Shown piece by piece: positions 61,267 through 64,000 of a stretch of 64,000 bases of DNA. The stretch is from CAZLMW01 sp964560875 (lineage in GTDB: Bacteria; Myxococcota_A; UBA9042): assembly GCA_964560875.1 (NCBI GenBank), contig CAZLMW010000022.1:1-64000 (forward strand), read 5' to 3'. The number at the start of each line of letters is the position of its first letter. Position 1 is the stretch's first letter. The notes below the pieces were generated by a model that did not search any database, was not told where the DNA came from, and worked only from the letters and a program-made list of their open reading frames with translations. Both the position numbers and the translations under genes were made by a program.

Positions 61267-62532
61267 TCAGGCCGCGGAGCGCTTGGCGTCGGCGATCGGG
61301 ATCGTGAACCAGAACCGGCAGCCACGTCGTTCGTCGGCGCGTGGATCGGCGGTTTGCAGGCCGACAGTGCCGCCCATGGCCGTGACGAGGTGTTTGACGA
61401 TGGCGAGGCCGAGGCCGGTCCCGCCAACCCCGCGCGAACGGCCCTTGTCGACTCGGTAGAAGCGCTCGAACACGCGGCGATGGTGCTTTTCGTCGATGCC
61501 GGGCCCGTTGTCGGTGACCTCGATGCGACAGAGGCGGCCGCGGCGTTGCGCGGTGACAACGATGGACCCGCCATCGGGGGTGTACTTGGACGCGTTGGCG
61601 AGCAGGTTGACGAGCACCTGTTCGATCGCGCTGGCGTCGGCCCAAACATCGACGTCGTCGGTTATGTCGATGGTGACCTGCTGCCCCTTGTCTTCGGCCG
61701 CTACGACGATGGACTCGACCGCATGCGCGGCGATGGCGTGGACGCCGAGCGCTTGCGGTTGCAGCTCGAGACGGCCCGATTCGATCCGCGACAGGTCGAG
61801 CAGGTCGGAAACGAGGTTGGATAGCCGGTCGGCGTTTCGCAGCAGGGCGACCAGGAAGCGGTCGGCCACCACGGGGTCTTCCATGGCGCCGTCGAGCAGC
61901 GTTTCGGCATTGGCGCGGATGACCGTGACGGGGGTACGCAGCTCGTGGCTCACGTTGGCGACGAAGTCTTTGCGCATCTTTTCGAGTCGGCGCAGGCGCG
62001 TGACGTCCTGCACAACAAGCACCGAGCCTCCGGTGGCGCGCTGACGGGTCGCGCGACCGAGGTAGTGGCGGCGCGGTGGGCCCGGGACTTCGAACTCTTC
62101 GCTCGCGGAATGGACGTCCTGGAGCTGCTCGACGAGGGCGCTGAGTTCGGCGGTCTTGACCACTTCGGCCAGGGGTTTGCCGATCGCTCCGCCACCGGCG
62201 CTGTCCAGGAGGCGCTCGGCGGATTTGTTGAGCAACGTCACGCAGCCCAGCGCATCGAGGGCCAAGACGGCATCGTCCATCGCTTCGAGCACAGCTTCGA
62301 GGCGTTCGCGCTGACGCTTGGTGGCGGCGACCCGTTCGGCGACCTGGCGGGCGATTTGAAGCTCGCTGCTACGCCACATGCGCCACAGGCCGAGCGCTCC
62401 TACGAGCAGGCCGATGGTCAGGCCGAGGAGCAATTGCGGATCGATCCCGGCAACAACGACGTCCGCACCGATCCTTCCGACGGTTGCGATGGGTGCGGCC
62501 AGTCCCAGGCCGACGGCTGCGGCGAAGGTCAT
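61267..62532 (-). CDS. phoR: PhoR-type sensor histidine kinase
   Basis: The 421-residue kinase has two hydrophobic segments, a short PAS-like region (LEAVLEAMDDAVLALDALG), a dimerisation helix with the phospho-acceptor His196 in FVANVSHELRTPVTV, and a catalytic domain with N- (ANASKYTPDGG), G1 (DNGPGID) and G2 (GGTGLGLAIVKHLV) boxes. The layout is that of PhoR, which senses phosphate supply through the Pst system. It overlaps phoB by 4 bp. Another kinase of the same layout is possible. Confidence 0.87.
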   Translation of the reverse strand: MTFAAAVGLGLAAPIATVGRIGADVVVAGIDPQLLLGLTIGLLVGALGLWRMWRSSELQIARQVAERVAATKRQRERLEAVLEAMDDAVLALDALGCVTLLNKSAERLLDSAGGGAIGKPLAEVVKTAELSALVEQLQDVHSASEEFEVPGPPRRHYLGRATRQRATGGSVLVVQDVTRLRRLEKMRKDFVANVSHELRTPVTVIRANAETLLDGAMEDPVVADRFLVALLRNADRLSNLVSDLLDLSRIESGRLELQPQALGVHAIAAHAVESIVVAAEDKGQQVTIDITDDVDVWADASAIEQVLVNLLANASKYTPDGGSIVVTAQRRGRLCRIEVTDNGPGIDEKHHRRVFERFYRVDKGRSRGVGGTGLGLAIVKHLVTAMGGTVGLQTADPRADERRGCRFWFTIPIADAKRSAA

Positions 62533-63266
62533 GCGTCGGGGCCTTTTTCGCGGAATCGATAGCCTACACCGCGCACCGTTTCGATCCAGGCGCCCCCCGC
62601 GTTGAGCTTGTGGCGCAGTCGTTTGACGTGCGTATCGACCGTGCGCGTGGTCACGTCCGGTGAGTAGCCCCAGACGTCCGCCAGCAGTCGATCGCGCGTT
62701 TGGACGCGGCCGCGACGGCTCATAAACGTGTGCAAGAGACGGAATTCCAGGGCTGTCAGCTTGACCTCGTCATCGCCCACCCACACGCGATGGGCGTCCA
62801 CATCGAGGCGGATCGGCCCGCCTTGGAGCGCGGGATCGGCCGCCGGTGTTGGCGTGGTAGCGGCCGCAGGTTCGACCCCGCCGCGTCGCATCACGGCCTT
62901 GATTCGCAGGATGAGCTCGCGCACCGAGAAGGGCTTGACCAGGTAGTCGTCCGCGCCGACTTCAAAGCCGATCACGCGGTCGATCTCCTCGCCCTTGGCC
63001 GTGACCATGATGACGGGCGTTGTCGCGGTCAGGTCGTTGGCGCGCAGGCGGCGACACACCTCTTTGCCGGACATGTCGGGCAGCATCAGGTCGAGCAACA
63101 CGATGTCGGGACGCGGCTGCGCCCATGCCAACTCGAGCGCCCTTTCGCCGTTGAGGGCGCTGGCTGTCGTGTAACCCTCGCGGTTGAGGTTGTATTCGAG
63201 GATCTGCACGAGATCGGGCTCGTCTTCGACGATCAGCACGTGTTTGGCTGGGTTGGTTGCCGTCAT
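62529..63266 (-). CDS. phoB: PhoB-type response regulator
   Basis: The 245-residue OmpR/PhoB regulator has a receiver domain with phospho-acceptor Asp59 (DIVLLDLMLPD) and Lys at VTAKGEEIDR, then a winged-helix DNA-binding domain (LTALEFRLLHTFMSRRGRV, RTVDTHVKRLRHKL). It is the first gene of the leftward phoB-phoR operon and probably regulates phosphate-starvation genes. A Pho-box-like site lies about 265 bp upstream. Confidence 0.9.
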   Translation of the reverse strand: MTATNPAKHVLIVEDEPDLVQILEYNLNREGYTTASALNGERALELAWAQPRPDIVLLDLMLPDMSGKEVCRRLRANDLTATTPVIMVTAKGEEIDRVIGFEVGADDYLVKPFSVRELILRIKAVMRRGGVEPAAATTPTPAADPALQGGPIRLDVDAHRVWVGDDEVKLTALEFRLLHTFMSRRGRVQTRDRLLADVWGYSPDVTTRTVDTHVKRLRHKLNAGGAWIETVRGVGYRFREKGPDA

Positions 63267-63528
63267 CGTCGCAATCCATTCGTCGTGGGGCGCCTTGGTA
63301 CCCAGGTTTGCTTCACAGCAATCGTGCCGACTCCGGCGGCGGCTGCGCGCGGACCCAACCCGCCCTTGTCATCACGCACGGGTCCTGCCGCCCGATCTTC
63401 TGCGTCCTGCGGCCACTCGCCGCCTTGATGTGACTCTGCCACACCTGCAGCGTCGAATAACCACATGACTTGAACATCGAACGGCATGCCTCCGCGCTTT
63501 GATGAGAAGACCGGGATAAGGGATAAAC

Positions 63529-63546
63529 GTGACAATTGCATGACGA
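63529..63546 (-). promoter_or_regulatory. Pho-box-like direct repeat
   Basis: On the minus strand TCGTCAT-GCAA-TTGTCAC has the 7-4-7 layout of the PhoB box (CTGTCAT twice), with 10 of 14 positions matching. A TTATCC sequence begins about 10 bp further, where a -10 element would be expected. It stands between phoB (leftward) and tpm (rightward) and could control either. Confidence 0.4.
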
Positions 63547-63605
63547 GTTTGTGGATTGTTGGGCGACAGCGCCACGAAACGTCACCGGAAACAGCGGAGC
63601 CACGC

Positions 63606-64000
63606 ATGCAACACGATTTTTGGCACGCCCGCTGGCGGCAAGGGAAGATCGGCTTTCACCAGGCGAGCACCAACCCGCACCTGCTCCGGCACTGGGCCCA
63701 ACTCGGCCTGCCACCGGATAGCCGGGTGCTCGTCCCGTTGTGCGGTAAGACGCTCGACATGCTCTACCTGGCCCAACAAGGGCACGATGTGGTCGGCGTC
63801 GAGCTCTCCGAGACCGCGTGCAGGGCTTTCTTCGATGAAAACGACCTGGCGTTCGAAACACGGACAACTGGGGACTACACCGTGTTCAAGGGGACGGGTG
63901 ACGCGGCACGCATCGAGCTGTGGTGCGGTGACTTCTTCGCGCTGACCATCGACCTCGTCGGCACATTCGCCGGTTTCTTCGATCGCGCGGCGTTGATCGC
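63606..64000 (+). CDS. tpm: Thiopurine S-methyltransferase, 5' part
   Basis: The ATG at 63606 opens a frame that runs off the window end at 64000. It reads QHDFWHARWRQGKIGFHQ, RVLVPLCGKTLDMLYLAQQG, VVGVELSETACRAFF and WCGDFFALT, which closely match TPMT. The enzyme methylates thiols (and selenium or tellurium compounds in bacteria) with SAM. About 131 of the usual 215 residues are present. A Pho-box-like site is 60 bp upstream. Confidence 0.88.
   Translation, partial: MQHDFWHARWRQGKIGFHQASTNPHLLRHWAQLGLPPDSRVLVPLCGKTLDMLYLAQQGHDVVGVELSETACRAFFDENDLAFETRTTGDYTVFKGTGDAARIELWCGDFFALTIDLVGTFAGFFDRAALI

Overview
The window is about 64 kb of GC-rich DNA with two exact 100-N scaffold gaps (20588-20687 and 56740-56839), so it comes from a draft genome or metagenome bin. 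The organism is most probably a Myxococcota (old 'Deltaproteobacteria') relative of the Nannocystis/Bradymonas type. The reasons are many lipoproteins with Asp/Ser/Thr/Pro spacers, Cys-rich repeats of the form C-D-D-G-N-x-C-T, fibrinogen-like and P-domain secreted proteins, and a DUF4157 (eCIS-core) protein. This placement is inference; no rRNA or tRNA gene was seen.

Layout. 1-11.3 kb: mostly secreted lipoproteins (PHP-like, SGNH/DUF4886, a 1249-residue Cys-rich protein, a CxxCH protein, a P-domain/fibrinogen-like protein, two small paralogues). 11.3-13.7 kb: a protein joining an N-terminal DUF4157 metallopeptidase-like domain to a C-terminal domain that I recognise as microbial transglutaminase with its Cys/Asp/His triad intact. 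It looks like an injected or secreted protein cross-linking toxin and is the most striking gene here. 13.8-24 kb: topoisomerase III, membrane proteins, a gapped beta-propeller lipoprotein.

24-43 kb: an aerobic steroid-nucleus degradation region. Leftward: KshA-like Rieske oxygenase, a fused tandem acyl-CoA dehydrogenase, HsaB-like flavin reductase, a KstD-like flavoprotein and an amidohydrolase-fold protein. Rightward: hsaA, hsaC, hsaD, hsaE, hsaG, hsaF and a ferredoxin. Further leftward genes: a triple-DsbA protein, a FadA6-like thiolase, an acyl-CoA dehydrogenase pair and an SLC13-type transporter. Together KstD and KshA would open ring B (9,10-seco pathway), HsaAB would hydroxylate ring A, HsaC would cleave it, HsaD would hydrolyse the product, HsaEFG would convert the C5 fragment to pyruvate and an acyl-CoA, and the thiolase and dehydrogenases would act on CoA intermediates. 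The divergent promoter holds a 14-bp site that fits the actinobacterial KstR consensus.

43-64 kb: mixed housekeeping and accessory genes. These include a 2OG-Fe(II) oxygenase, a frameshifted beta-helix lipoprotein, TauE/SafE, MiaE, a PIG-L/glycosyltransferase fusion, ApaH, a sphingosine-phosphate-lyase-like enzyme, an O-antigen-ligase/TPR protein, a repeat protein, a methyltransferase, FolE, an adenylate cyclase, another Cys-rich lipoprotein, a PhoR-PhoB pair with a possible Pho box, and the start of a thiopurine methyltransferase gene cut by the window end.
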